Source of the DNA: Holophaga sp.
GTDB taxonomy: Bacteria > Acidobacteriota > Holophagae > Holophagales > Holophagaceae
Assembly: GCA_031292735.1 (NCBI GenBank)
Contig: JARLGP010000130.1
Location: 1-40,014 of the forward strand
Length of the DNA: 40,014 nucleotides
Direction: 5' to 3'
This document shows, piece after piece, positions 8,211 to 16,480 of the stretch (positions within the stretch are counted from its first letter, which is position 1; the number at the start of each line of letters is the position of its first letter). The notes below the pieces were generated by a model, which worked only from the letters and a program-made list of their open reading frames with translations, had not been told where the DNA came from and did not search any database. The position numbers were made by a program, and so were the translations under genes.

Positions 8211-9668
8211 CTAGTGGATCAGTCCGATGATCTTCCACCAGGTGATCTCCACGAACACGGTCACGAACAGGACGATGATCGTGAGGGGAAGGCCGAACTT
8301 GACGCAGTCCATGTCGCTGTAGTGGCCGCCCGAATCCCCTGAGCCCACCAGGACATTCATGTGATGGAAGGGCAGGACGAAATGCATGGCGACCGCCGTG
8401 TACACCATCAGGGCGGGCACCAGGGGATTGAGGCCCGAGGCCGTGGTGAAGGCGATGATGGTGGGGGTGACGATGCCCATGCAGGCCAGGGCGCTGCCCA
8501 GGCACATGTGGATCGCCATGGCGAACACGGTGACCAGCAGGGCGAGCAGGTAGATGTTGCTGGGCACGGAGGAGGGCAGCAGCACGCTGGCCAGCCACTT
8601 GTTCATGCCGGTGACCGCGCCCACCTGGCCGATGCCCAGGGCCGCGGTGACGAAGAACAGGGTGCCAAGGCCGAACTTGCCCCAGTCCGGAGCCTTGAGC
8701 ACGTCGCCCACCGTGGGCATGGACAGCATGATGCCGGTGCCGAGGGCGATCCAGCCGGGATGGATGTGGTGCAGGGAATCGGTGGCCCACAGGACGATGG
8801 CGATGCCCACCCAGAAGATGACCGCCTTCTCGGCGCGGGAGAAACTGCCAAGGGCGTTCAACTGGCTCCGGATCTCTTCCTTCTCGATCTTGAAGCCCTT
8901 GGGAGCCTTGAATACAGTGATCTGCATCAGGAAGGTGAGCACGCTGGCGACGACGCCGGGCACCCCCATGTAGATCACCCACTTGAGCCAGCTGGCTTCA
9001 AAGCCGGCGAAGTTGAGGGCGACGGTGTTGATCATGCTGTCGCCGGTGAGCAGGATCATGGAGACCGGGACCGAACTGGCGAACACCGACAGGCCGATGG
9101 ATGCGGCGTATTTGGGCGGCAGCTTGGTGGCCTTGATGATGATGCCCATGACCGCCATGATCATGAAGGACCGCGGCCAGGGGTGCGGGATCATGATGCT
9201 GAGGATGAAGCCCAGCAGATAGCCCGCGGCCACGATGCTGGTGAAGCCGTTTACGAATTTGAGGATGAAGTGGTAGGCGATGCGCTTGCCGAGGCCGGAG
9301 TTTTCCACCGCGGCCGCGATCATGTAGCCGCCCACCACGATGTAGATCAACGGTGTGGTCCAGAGCTTGAACACCACCGCCGGTTCGGCAGTCTTGGTGA
9401 GCACCCAGGCCAACATCAGGAACAGGGCGCTGTAGCCCGGATGGACCACGCTGAAAGCCCACCAGATCACCGCCAGCAGACTGAGCGCGAGGCAATGCCG
9501 CCCCTGCGGGCTCAGCCCGGACGCCGCCGGCATGAGAAACCAGATATACAAACAGACGGCGATGCCGATCAGGCCGCCGATTTCCCGTTTGTGCCGGGTG
9601 AAGAATGACGGAGGCGCCAATGCCGGCAGCGCCGGCGCTGGAACAGCCTGAGTAGCTTCATTTGCCAC
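8211..9668 (-). CDS. DASS/SLC13-family anion carrier (second)
   Basis: A 485-residue membrane carrier with about twelve hydrophobic segments, in the DASS/SLC13 superfamily but distinct from the carrier at the left end. The SNT-like motif appears as LLTGDSMINTVAL, and the C-terminal half has GSALACMGIVTPT. The open frame extends to 9797, but the added sequence is cysteine- and arginine-rich. AAGGAGTCCCCA immediately before GTG 9668 identifies the start (VANEATQA...). It is first in the operon with ubiX and the LpdC-type ubiD, so it is likely the uptake system, or substrate/product exchanger, for an aromatic or dicarboxylic acid. Substrate not readable from sequence. Confidence 0.87.
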   Translation of the reverse strand: MANEATQAVPAPALPALAPPSFFTRHKREIGGLIGIAVCLYIWFLMPAASGLSPQGRHCLALSLLAVIWWAFSVVHPGYSALFLMLAWVLTKTAEPAVVFKLWTTPLIYIVVGGYMIAAAVENSGLGKRIAYHFILKFVNGFTSIVAAGYLLGFILSIMIPHPWPRSFMIMAVMGIIIKATKLPPKYAASIGLSVFASSVPVSMILLTGDSMINTVALNFAGFEASWLKWVIYMGVPGVVASVLTFLMQITVFKAPKGFKIEKEEIRSQLNALGSFSRAEKAVIFWVGIAIVLWATDSLHHIHPGWIALGTGIMLSMPTVGDVLKAPDWGKFGLGTLFFVTAALGIGQVGAVTGMNKWLASVLLPSSVPSNIYLLALLVTVFAMAIHMCLGSALACMGIVTPTIIAFTTASGLNPLVPALMVYTAVAMHFVLPFHHMNVLVGSGDSGGHYSDMDCVKFGLPLTIIVLFVTVFVEITWWKIIGLIH

Positions 9669-9797
9669 TGGGGACTCCTTATGATGAAAAAGTTGAGACG
9701 GCCACGATGCTTCCCGGGGCGCGGCTCCGCACGGTGAACTGCGGATGCACACCAGACCGCATCGGCATGCCGATTCAGACTCGGGGTTGGTTAGCAA

Positions 9798-9821
9798 CCT
9801 GACCAGGTTCAGAAGGTCAGG
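9798..9821 (-). promoter_or_regulatory. Leader hairpin upstream of the carrier-ubiX-ubiD operon
   Basis: CCTGACC and GGTCAGG form a perfect 7-bp stem with a 10-nt loop. On the minus strand it is directly followed by a second small stem (GGTT-GCT-AACC). They lie about 130 nt before the GTG start of the carrier gene, in what should be a long 5' leader. Purpose unknown; attenuation or a ligand-binding fold are possibilities only. Confidence 0.35.
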
Positions 9822-9885
9822 GCTCAGATCGATTCATTCCTGACCACAGGCCAGGTGTTCGGGAAAACTCAAAGAGAAGGTTCTG

Positions 9886-9901
9886 TTTTGCATCCATGAA
9901 C
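9886..9901. repeat. 16-bp word shared with the second UbiD control region
   Basis: TTTTGCATCCATGAAC occurs here, about 220 bp before the carrier start, and again exactly at 11313-11328, 95 bp before the BsdC-type gene. It is not coding in any convincing frame. An exact 16-mer in two control regions of functionally related operons is unlikely by chance and suggests a shared regulatory site or duplicated promoter segment. Confidence 0.6.
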
Positions 9902-10036
9902 AATCTCAACGAACCGGGATGTTTGAAGCGCACGGATCCCGTGGTTTTCGGATCCTGCCCTTCCCGGGTTATCATGTGTATTCATGAAAGTGATCGTTCC
10001 GGGCAAGACCGTCCAATAGTTCTTTCGATGCTCATT

Positions 10037-10055
10037 GATAGAAATTTCTTATCAG
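10037..10055. promoter_or_regulatory. Candidate LysR binding site
   Basis: TGATAGAAATTTCTTATCA is an interrupted palindrome with the T-N11-A form of LysR-type sites. It lies in the 554-bp gap between the carrier operon (minus) and lysR (plus). Read on the minus strand, it matches the site at 11243-11261 at 14 of 19 positions, beginning with identical TGATAAGA and ending with identical ATCA. The gap also holds ATTCATGAA near 9980 but no convincing gene. Confidence 0.5.
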
Positions 10056-10222
10056 TTCACCTTCCCGGTCTTCGCCTCCAAAAAACGCATACGATTTACT
10101 TCTGTACTATGTCAATTGGGGTGGTTCGAAGGATGGAGTCTGGCCTGAGGCTTTTTGCCCACTGCTTTCATCCTGCTTGCATTTAGCCCCATCCATCAGC
10201 CTGTCATTCCCGGGGTGCAACT

Positions 10223-11107
10223 ATGGAGCTTCGCCAGCTGAAATATTTCCTCGCTACCGCTGAGGAATTACACTTTCGACGGGCGGCGGAACTGGTTCAC
10301 GTGGCTCAACCTGCTTTGAGCCAGCAGATCCATCAGTTGGAGGAGGAGATTGGGGTAACCCTGTTCGAGCGGAGCAATCGGAAGGTCGCCCTCACCCCTG
10401 CGGGCAAGACGTTTTATGAGAGGGCCAGGATCCTCGTGGACAACGCCTCCAAGGCCATCCAGGACACCCGAAGCATCGGCAGAGGGGATGCCGGCACGCT
10501 GACCATCAGTTTCCTCAGCACGGCCGCCATGTCGATTCTGCCATCGGCCTTCCGGTTCATCTGGGAGACGATTCCATCGGCAGAGATTGATCTGAGGGAG
10601 TTGGGGCCCCAGGAGCAGGTTGATTCCCTGCACCTCGGCCAGGTGGACCTCGGGTTTGTCATTGCCGAAATCCTGGATGAGGAATTCTCGATCAGGTGCG
10701 TCGGAAAGGAGAAGCTGATCGCCGCACTCCCCGCCACACCTGAGTTCTCACGGATGGAGCAGGTGGACCTGGGAACATTGGCAAAGGAAACGACGATCGT
10801 CCCCGTCCGTCATAGTAGGCGGGGATATTTTGAAACTGTCATGGCTGCCTACCGGAATGAAGGTGTCAAACCCGCCAGGATCCAGTGCACTCGCATGATT
10901 CAGACCGGGCTGGTGCTGGTGAGCACTGGATTGGGCATATCGCTGGTTCCGGAATCCTTCGTGCACGTCCAAATCGACGGGGTCCTCTACCGGCCCCTGG
11001 TGGACCCAGGGCCCACGATAGAGATCAGCGCGGTCTGGCGCAAAGACAACAAATCTCCCCTGCTCTTGAGATTCGTCCAGGAGTTCATCAACAAGCTGCC
11101 CGAATAG
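10223..11107 (+). CDS. LysR-family transcriptional regulator
   Basis: A 294-residue regulator. It has an N-terminal winged helix-turn-helix (about residues 1-60: MELRQLKYFLATAEELHF, AQPALSQQIHQLEEEIG, LFERSNRKVALTPAG), a linker helix and a periplasmic-binding-protein-like effector domain (about 90-290). The form is that of the BenM/CatM/CbbR group, which answers aromatic or central metabolites. It lies between the two UbiD operons, divergent from the first and upstream of the second, with related candidate sites before both. It is thus the likely activator of the decarboxylation system. The effector is unknown. Confidence 0.93.
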   Translation: MELRQLKYFLATAEELHFRRAAELVHVAQPALSQQIHQLEEEIGVTLFERSNRKVALTPAGKTFYERARILVDNASKAIQDTRSIGRGDAGTLTISFLSTAAMSILPSAFRFIWETIPSAEIDLRELGPQEQVDSLHLGQVDLGFVIAEILDEEFSIRCVGKEKLIAALPATPEFSRMEQVDLGTLAKETTIVPVRHSRRGYFETVMAAYRNEGVKPARIQCTRMIQTGLVLVSTGLGISLVPESFVHVQIDGVLYRPLVDPGPTIEISAVWRKDNKSPLLLRFVQEFINKLPE

Positions 11108-11242
11108 AAAGGGATCCACCATAGCCACGACCCGTGCGGCCCCACCGGGCGAGCCACGGTGATGACCTTTGTACCGGGCACAGGGAGTTCCTTTGACGCG
11201 TGGTATGGTCCCTATTTCCAATATATGAGTATCATTTTGGCT

Positions 11243-11261
11243 TGATAAGATTTAACGATCA
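11243..11261 (+). promoter_or_regulatory. Candidate LysR binding site upstream of the BsdC-type gene
   Basis: TGATAAGATTTAACGATCA has the same TGAT-N11-ATCA frame as the site at 10037-10055 and lies 180 bp before the decarboxylase start. The surrounding 11108-11422 gap is AT-richer than its neighbours and has no gene. The shared 16-mer is at 11313-11328. Confidence 0.45.
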
Positions 11262-11312
11262 CTGGGTCATCTAATAAGTATTGGACCCTGTGAAGGGAAG
11301 AACCAATCCTGA

Positions 11313-11328
11313 TTTTGCATCCATGAAC
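11313..11328. repeat. Second copy of the shared 16-bp word
   Basis: TTTTGCATCCATGAAC, identical to 9886-9901. It lies between the candidate LysR site and the start of the BsdC-type decarboxylase gene. Relative to its downstream gene the word is in the opposite orientation from the first copy. Confidence 0.6.
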
Positions 11329-11422
11329 CCCATCACTGACAAGATCCCACTGGCGCTTCTTTCCTGTGTCCAGTTGGGTAAGTAGACATTCCCACCCCCT
11401 ATCACCTGAGGAGACATACCCT

Positions 11423-12901
11423 ATGACCGCAACTGGCGTCAAAGAAAACCCGAAGAGTCTGGAGAAATCGAAGGTGCCCCAGGCCTACAAGAACTTGAGG
11501 CAGTTCCTGGAAGTGCTGGAAGCCGAAGGGCAACTGGTGCGAATCAAGGATGAAGTGGACCCCGAGGAGATCGGAGCGGCCGGCAGGGCCTCGGCCAACC
11601 TGAACAATGGCCCGGCCGTCATGTTCGAAAAAGTCCGCGGCTACAAGAATCCGGTCGTCACCAACGTCCATGGTTCCTGGGCGAACCACGCCCTGATGAT
11701 GGGCATGGACAAGCACACCCCCATCAAGGAGCAGTTCCTGGAACTGTCCCGGCGATGGGACAAGTATCCCGTGCCGCCCACCCGCGTGAAGGATGCCCCG
11801 TTCAAGAAGAACATGGTCACCAAGGACATCAACATCTTCGACATCATCTCGCTCTACCGGATCAACACCTACGACTCCGGCTGCTTCCTGTCGAAGGCCT
11901 GCGTGGTTTCCGCCGACCCCGAAGACCCCAAGAGCTACGGAAAGACCAACCTCGGCACCTACCGCATGCAGATCAAGGGCAAGGACAAGCTGGGCATCCA
12001 GGCCCTGCCGTTCCATGACATCGGCCTCCAGTTGAGCAAGGCGGAAACCTTGAACCAGCGGGTGCCCATCGCCATCTGCCTGGGCTGCGACCCCATCACC
12101 ACCTTCATGGCCTCCACGCCCATCCGCTACGATCAGTGCGAATACGACTACGTGGGGGCGTTGAACAACGGCGTGCCCATGGAGATCACCAAGGCACCCA
12201 CGCTCGACCTGGAAGTTCCGGCCGGATGCGAGATCTGCATCGAAGGCTACATCGAACCCCGGGTCCGGGAATGCGAAGGGCCCTTCGGCGAATTCCCCGG
12301 CTCGTACTCGGGCGCTCGCTTGCAGGCCGTGGTGCAGATCACCTCCATCTCCTACCGGGACAATCCCATCTTCGAGAACCTGTACCTGGGCATTCCCTGG
12401 TCGGAAATCGACTACCTGATGGCCTTGAACACCTCCGTGCCCCTTTACAAGATGCTCAAGGACACCTTCCCGGAAGTGCAGGCCGTGAATGCCATGTACA
12501 CCCACGGGATCGGCGTGATCGTTTCCACCAAGGTGCGCTTCGGCGGCTTCGGCAAGGCGGTGGCCATGCGCCTGCTCACGACCCCCCACGGCATGGCCTA
12601 CAACAAGATCATCATCGTCGTGGATGAATTCGTCGATCCCTTCAACCTGCCCCAGGTCATGTGGGCCATGACTACCCGGGTGGACCCGGACAAGGATGTC
12701 AGCATCATCAAGAACTGCCCCGGGATGCCCCTGGATCCTTCATCCAACCCTCCGGGCATGCACAACAAGCTGATCATCGACGCCACCACCCCCAAGGCCC
12801 CCGAGATCATCTCCCGGGAAACCGAGCTGCTCACGCCTCCCGCCGGCACCGCCAAGTGGGAGGAGATCATTGCCAAGCTGGTCAAGCAGGCCGGCAAGTA
12901 G
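11423..12901 (+). CDS. UbiD-family hydroxyarylic acid decarboxylase, BsdC/VdcC type
   Basis: A 492-residue prenylated-FMN-dependent decarboxylase, C subunit of the non-oxidative hydroxybenzoate/vanillate decarboxylases. Visible family blocks are SWANHALMMGMDKHTPIKEQF, TKDINIFDI, the metal/cofactor segment YRMQIKGKDKLGIQ, and the canonical active-site loop ECEGPFGEFPGSYSG with its glutamates. Near the end are TTPHGMAYNKIIIVVDE and PFNLPQVMWAMTTR. The frame is open back to 11366, but GAGGAG nine bases before ATG 11423 sets the start. The small BsdD/VdcD partner gene follows 46 bp later. The matching B subunit (UbiX) is encoded in the neighbouring divergent operon. Substrate probably 4-hydroxybenzoate- or vanillate-like; not proven. 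Confidence 0.93.
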   Translation: MTATGVKENPKSLEKSKVPQAYKNLRQFLEVLEAEGQLVRIKDEVDPEEIGAAGRASANLNNGPAVMFEKVRGYKNPVVTNVHGSWANHALMMGMDKHTPIKEQFLELSRRWDKYPVPPTRVKDAPFKKNMVTKDINIFDIISLYRINTYDSGCFLSKACVVSADPEDPKSYGKTNLGTYRMQIKGKDKLGIQALPFHDIGLQLSKAETLNQRVPIAICLGCDPITTFMASTPIRYDQCEYDYVGALNNGVPMEITKAPTLDLEVPAGCEICIEGYIEPRVRECEGPFGEFPGSYSGARLQAVVQITSISYRDNPIFENLYLGIPWSEIDYLMALNTSVPLYKMLKDTFPEVQAVNAMYTHGIGVIVSTKVRFGGFGKAVAMRLLTTPHGMAYNKIIIVVDEFVDPFNLPQVMWAMTTRVDPDKDVSIIKNCPGMPLDPSSNPPGMHNKLIIDATTPKAPEIISRETELLTPPAGTAKWEEIIAKLVKQAGK

Positions 12902-12947
12902 CACCTTCAGACTTCAGCCAAAAACCGAGAAATGAAAGGATACCCCT

Positions 12948-13172
12948 ATGATCTGCCCGCGTTGCGATACTGATAAAGTTGAAGTGCTGGCGAAATCGCC
13001 GGTTGGGAACGTCTGGGAGCTGTACATCTGCAAAACCTGCACCTACTCCTGGCGTTCGACCGAGACCCCAGACAAGACCGATCCGGCCAAGTACAACCAT
13101 AAGTTCAAGATCAAGGCGGAAGAGATCCCCAACATGCTGGTGATCCCCCCCGTTCCGCCCCTCAAGGGCTAG
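12948..13172 (+). CDS. Hydroxyarylic acid decarboxylase small subunit D (BsdD/VdcD)
   Basis: A 74-residue protein with two CxxC pairs: CPRC at residues 3-6 and CKTC near 28-31. It is a zinc-ribbon-like fold ending in a proline-rich tail. It has the layout of BsdD/VdcD/ShdD: MICPRCDTDKVEVLAKSPV, a W-E-L-Y-I-C strand, YSWRSTE, KYN..FKI, then VIPPVPPLKG. This subunit is found only with BsdC-type decarboxylases and is needed for full activity in characterised systems, though its mechanism is unclear. Its presence supports assigning the preceding gene to the BsdC/VdcC group. AAAGGA precedes the ATG. Confidence 0.93.
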   Translation: MICPRCDTDKVEVLAKSPVGNVWELYICKTCTYSWRSTETPDKTDPAKYNHKFKIKAEEIPNMLVIPPVPPLKG

Positions 13173-13182
13173 TTCGCGGTTT

Positions 13183-13210
13183 GAGCCCCCGGCGCCTTCG
13201 CCGGGGGCTC
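13183..13210 (+). terminator. Terminator hairpin after bsdD-type gene
   Basis: GAGCCCCCGGC and GCCGGGGGCTC form a perfect 11-bp stem around a 6-nt loop, 10 bp after the small-subunit stop codon, followed by ACCTTTCCT. It separates the decarboxylase pair from the porin gene. The following 13211-13533 shows no gene. Confidence 0.75.
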
Positions 13211-13533
13211 ACCTTTCCTGGGCCGAGTACCGACGATCGTCTCCTGCGGTACTCCTCCACGGCATTCCCGGGGCACGTCCGAATCCCGGCGCCGGGGCGA
13301 AGCTCTGGGAGCCTCCCAGGGACGACGGGGTTGATGCTGGCGTATGGCGTGATCGACGTGCCGCACCTTGTCACGGAATCGGACGGGCCAGGCCCATCCT
13401 GTTCCATCCAGGCGTTTCCCTCTTCGCCCCTTTTCGGAATGCCTGGGTGACATCGGGAATGCCCGTTTCACCATTCTTGAAACCATCCGCATCTCGGACG
13501 GCCTGCGTTGCCGTCCTCAACCCAATCGTCCAC

Positions 13534-13557
13534 GGGCATTCAAAAGCTTGAATGCCC
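13534..13557 (+). promoter_or_regulatory. Stem-loop in the porin leader, just before the ribosome-binding site
   Basis: GGGCATTCAA (13534-13543) and TTGAATGCCC (13548-13557) form a perfect 10-bp stem with a 4-nt AAGC loop. The porin's GGAGGAG begins seven bases later. Such 5' hairpins are known to stabilise outer-membrane-protein mRNAs; a terminator for upstream readthrough is the alternative. Confidence 0.55.
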
Positions 13558-13573
13558 TTCGTCGGAGGAGTAA

Positions 13574-14851
13574 ATGGTCTTTTATCGAAATTTCTGCATC
13601 CTGACCAGCCTGATGGCCACCGCCTGCGCCCTGCAGGCCCAGGATGTGCCCAAGATCCTTTCCAACGTCAAGATCTACGGAACCCTGATCGCTTTCGCCG
13701 ACAGCATCGAGGCCACCGGCGCCTCCACCCGTGCATCCGACAGCAACGCCCTGGTGACCGTGTCCCCCACCGCCACCAACGTCCCGAACCGCGGCCGCAT
13801 CACCACCGGGACTTCCAACATCGGCTTCAAGGGCGACGTCGACACCCCGGTGAAGGGCCTGAAGGTGTTCTGGCAGGTGGAGAGCTCGGTGAGCGTGGAT
13901 GGCGACCAGCCCAGCACCCTGGCCGGCCGCAACAGCGCGCTCGGCCTGACCAGCGATGCCTGGGGCCGGGTGTTCATCGGCAGCTGGGACACCCCCTACA
14001 AGTATCCGACCCTGTTCATGGGCGCCGCCCGCGGCCTGCTGCCGTTCGACGGCTACCTGTACGGCAACCCCGGCTTCAACGTTCCGGGCACGGTGACCAA
14101 CTCCGGCCGCGCCACCAGCAAGAACGACGCCTCGTTCAACCGCCGGCAGGGCAACAGCATCCAGTACTGGACGCCGGACCTTGCCGGCTTCTCGGCCAAG
14201 CTGGCTTATTCGGTGAACGAGGGCCGGACCAACAACAACACCGACGCCGCCACCGCGCCGCAGGTTAACCCGACCCTGTTCTCGGCCCTGGTGAGCTACC
14301 AGTACCAGACCCTGGTCCTCAGCGCCGGCTATGAAAGCCACACGGACTACTTCGGCCTGAGCCAGATGACCGCCAACAGCTCCGCCGCAGGCACCGCCAG
14401 CAACCCCTCCTCCAAGGACGAGGGCATGGAGCTGGTGGCTTTCTACGTGCTTCCAGCCAGCAAAACCCGGTTCACGGGCCTGGTCGAGCAGCTGAAGTAC
14501 CACGACGACGAGAAGGCCGCCAATTTCGTCCGGGAATACAAGCGAACCGCCTGGACGGTCTCGGTCCAGCAGCCTTTCGGCGACCACAAGGTCTGGGCCA
14601 CTTTTGGCACCGCCGGGGACGGCTCGGCCAAGGTGGTCGGGACCGGCAGCACCAGCACCGAGGGCCTTGGCGCCAAGCAGTTCAGCCTGGGCTACAGCTA
14701 TTCCCTGGGCAAGTCGGTCGACCTGATGGCCGCCTACTACACCATGCGCAACGATGCCGCCGCCACCTACGGCCTGTTCCCGCTCCTGTCCGGCCTCAAC
14801 CCCGGCGCCGACACTCAGGGCTTCGGCGTGGGCATGCTCTACACCTTCTAG
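13574..14851 (+). CDS. Outer-membrane general porin (Gram-negative porin family)
   Basis: A 425-residue beta-barrel protein. The short signal peptide ends near ALQAQD. The mature start (VPKILSNVKIYGTL...) and the alternating aromatic strands resemble trimeric porins of the porin_4 group. Internal blocks typical of the family are SNIGFKGDVDTPVKGLKVFWQVE, an NSALGLTSDAWGRVFIGSWDTPYK stretch, and a final strand closing on a C-terminal phenylalanine (GVGMLYTF), the outer-membrane assembly signal. GGAGGAG lies three bases before the ATG. It follows the decarboxylase operon after a terminator. It probably provides outer-membrane passage for aromatic or organic acids, an inference from position only. 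Confidence 0.9.
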   Translation: MVFYRNFCILTSLMATACALQAQDVPKILSNVKIYGTLIAFADSIEATGASTRASDSNALVTVSPTATNVPNRGRITTGTSNIGFKGDVDTPVKGLKVFWQVESSVSVDGDQPSTLAGRNSALGLTSDAWGRVFIGSWDTPYKYPTLFMGAARGLLPFDGYLYGNPGFNVPGTVTNSGRATSKNDASFNRRQGNSIQYWTPDLAGFSAKLAYSVNEGRTNNNTDAATAPQVNPTLFSALVSYQYQTLVLSAGYESHTDYFGLSQMTANSSAAGTASNPSSKDEGMELVAFYVLPASKTRFTGLVEQLKYHDDEKAANFVREYKRTAWTVSVQQPFGDHKVWATFGTAGDGSAKVVGTGSTSTEGLGAKQFSLGYSYSLGKSVDLMAAYYTMRNDAAATYGLFPLLSGLNPGADTQGFGVGMLYTF

Positions 14852-14913
14852 GCCCCGGTCAGCAGGACGTCCCCATGACCAGATTCGAGCCCCAAAGCCC
14901 CAAGGGGTATCGA

Positions 14914-14928
14914 CCGGCGGATCGCCGG
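14914..14928 (+). terminator. Small hairpin downstream of the porin gene
   Basis: CCGGCG and CGCCGG form a 6-bp stem with a GAT loop about 60 bp after the porin stop, within a GC-rich stretch that can form further stems. Weak evidence; no T-run. Confidence 0.25.
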
Positions 14929-15064
14929 GTTCGCCGGTAGTGCCGGGCGACCCGCCGGGCTGTGTCATGATCGATGCCATCATCTTTCAACGCTGACCTC
15001 ATGAATCGATCCAAACATGAGCTGCCCGGGACCCTCCGCGGTCCTTTCCATTCTGGAGTCCGTC

Positions 15065-16270
15065 ATGCCACTGTCATCCATCGCCGAAGCCATCGAGGAT
15101 CTCCGCCAGGGGCGGATGATCATCCTGGTGGATGACGAAGACCGGGAAAACGAAGGGGACCTGACCCTGGCCGCCGACCACGTCACCCCCGAAGCCATCA
15201 ATTTCATGGCCCGCTACGGGCGTGGGCTCATCTGCCTCAGCCTCACCGGCGAGCACGCCGGGAAGATCGGGCTGGCGCCCATGGTCCAGGACAATTCCTC
15301 GCCGTTCGAGACCGCCTTCACGATCTCCATGGAGGCCCGGGAAGGGGTCACCACCGGCATCTCAGCCTTCGACCGGGCAACCACCATCGCCACCGCCATG
15401 CGCGACGGCGCCGGCCCCGGGGATTTCGTCCACCCGGGCCATGTGTTCCCCCTGATCGCGCGCAAAGGCGGAGTCCTGACCCGCACCGGCCAGACCGAAG
15501 GGTCCGTGGACCTGGCGCGGCTGGCGGGATGCCAACCCGCCGGGGTGATCTGCGAGATCATGAAGGACGATGGAACCATGGCCCGCATACCCGACCTGGA
15601 GATCTTCGCAGGCCAGCACGGGCTCAAGATCGTCAGCGTCCGGGACCTCATCACCTACCGGCTTCGGAACGAATCTTTCGTTACCCGCCTGGCGGAAACC
15701 GCCATGCCCCTGGAGGCGGGCGGGGGTTTCCGCGCCATCGGCTACCAGGACCGGCTCACGGGGCAAGTGCACGTCGCCCTGGTCAAGGGGCCGCTGCCCA
15801 TCTCGGGACCCGCGCTGGTGCGGGTCCACAGCGAGTGCCTGACCGGCGACGCATTCGGTTCGCTGCGGTGCGACTGCGGCCAGCAGCTCCAGGCCGCCCT
15901 GCGCCGGATCGAGGCCGAGGGTTCCGGGGTCCTCCTCTACATGCGCCAGGAAGGGCGCGGCATCGGGCTGGGTGCCAAGCTCAAGGCCTACGAACTGCAG
16001 GACAAGGGGCTCGACACGGTGGAGGCCAACCTCCGGCTCGGGTTCAAGGCGGACCTGCGCGACTACGGCGTCGGAGCCCAGATCCTGCGGGACCTGGGCA
16101 TCACCGAGATGCGCCTGCTCACCAACAACCCCCGAAAGATCATTGGCCTGGAAGGCTATGGGCTCCGGGTGACAGAGCGCCTCTCCATTGAAATGCCCTC
16201 CGGTCGCGACAACGTGGCCTACCTGACCACCAAGAAGCGGAAAATGGGCCACCTGCTCAAGATGGTGTGA
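15065..16270 (+). CDS. ribBA: Bifunctional 3,4-dihydroxy-2-butanone 4-phosphate synthase / GTP cyclohydrolase II
   Basis: A 401-residue riboflavin-biosynthesis enzyme performing both entry reactions. The N-terminal RibB part (about 1-200) has [11 protein letters not shown], the acidic metal/ribulose-5-phosphate site, and [18 protein letters not shown]. The C-terminal RibA part (about 205-400) has [22 protein letters not shown], with the three zinc-binding cysteines, and [10 protein letters not shown]. The frame is open to 15017, but the conserved N-terminus begins at ATG 15065 ([16 protein letters not shown]). It stands alone here, not in a rib operon. The FMN made from its product would feed the UbiX reaction, but co-regulation is not evident. 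Confidence 0.95.
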   Translation: MPLSSIAEAIEDLRQGRMIILVDDEDRENEGDLTLAADHVTPEAINFMARYGRGLICLSLTGEHAGKIGLAPMVQDNSSPFETAFTISMEAREGVTTGISAFDRATTIATAMRDGAGPGDFVHPGHVFPLIARKGGVLTRTGQTEGSVDLARLAGCQPAGVICEIMKDDGTMARIPDLEIFAGQHGLKIVSVRDLITYRLRNESFVTRLAETAMPLEAGGGFRAIGYQDRLTGQVHVALVKGPLPISGPALVRVHSECLTGDAFGSLRCDCGQQLQAALRRIEAEGSGVLLYMRQEGRGIGLGAKLKAYELQDKGLDTVEANLRLGFKADLRDYGVGAQILRDLGITEMRLLTNNPRKIIGLEGYGLRVTERLSIEMPSGRDNVAYLTTKKRKMGHLLKMV

Positions 16271-16407
16271 GACGGCCGGCAGGCCTGGCCGAACAGCTCG
16301 ACGCCGCGGTCGGCGTGGGCCTGGAGCACCGTGATCCAGGACCGCTGGCCGGCCTTGGTGTGGGAAGCTGGATTGAGAATGTCATCATCGAGCGTTGATT
16401 TCCTCAT
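16219..16407 (-). CDS. Small ORF of uncertain reality
   Basis: A 62-codon frame with a plausible start (GATAGGATG AGG) whose first 45 codons have GC-rich third positions, encoding [20 protein letters not shown] among others. The last third overlaps the 3' end of ribBA antisense and looks non-coding. It could be the 5' end of a gene truncated against ribBA. No family recognised. Confidence 0.2.
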   Translation of the reverse strand: MRKSTLDDDILNPASHTKAGQRSWITVLQAHADRGVELFGQACRPSHTILSRWPIFRFLVVR

Positions 16408-16480
16408 CCTATCAACCTTGATCCCTGCGCAAAGACACGGCGCCTGAATAAAGGGACGCGGCCGGCCTTCAAGGAGGGTT

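Noticed and set aside
9780..9830. TPP-riboswitch-like string (GAACCTGGTCAGGTTG on the minus strand)
   Set aside because: Only the GAACCTG portion fits. The CTGAGA block and the pyrophosphate-sensor arm of the aptamer are absent, and the downstream genes have no link to thiamine.
9896..10186. 96-codon plus-strand frame upstream of lysR
   Set aside because: No ribosome-binding site, atypical codon use, and it covers the divergent control region with the candidate LysR site.
14852..15064. Possible FMN riboswitch before ribBA (contains ACCGGCGGAT)
   Set aside because: Only this short word resembles the aptamer. The other conserved FMN-aptamer segments are missing and the stems do not close, so the match is taken as GC-rich coincidence.
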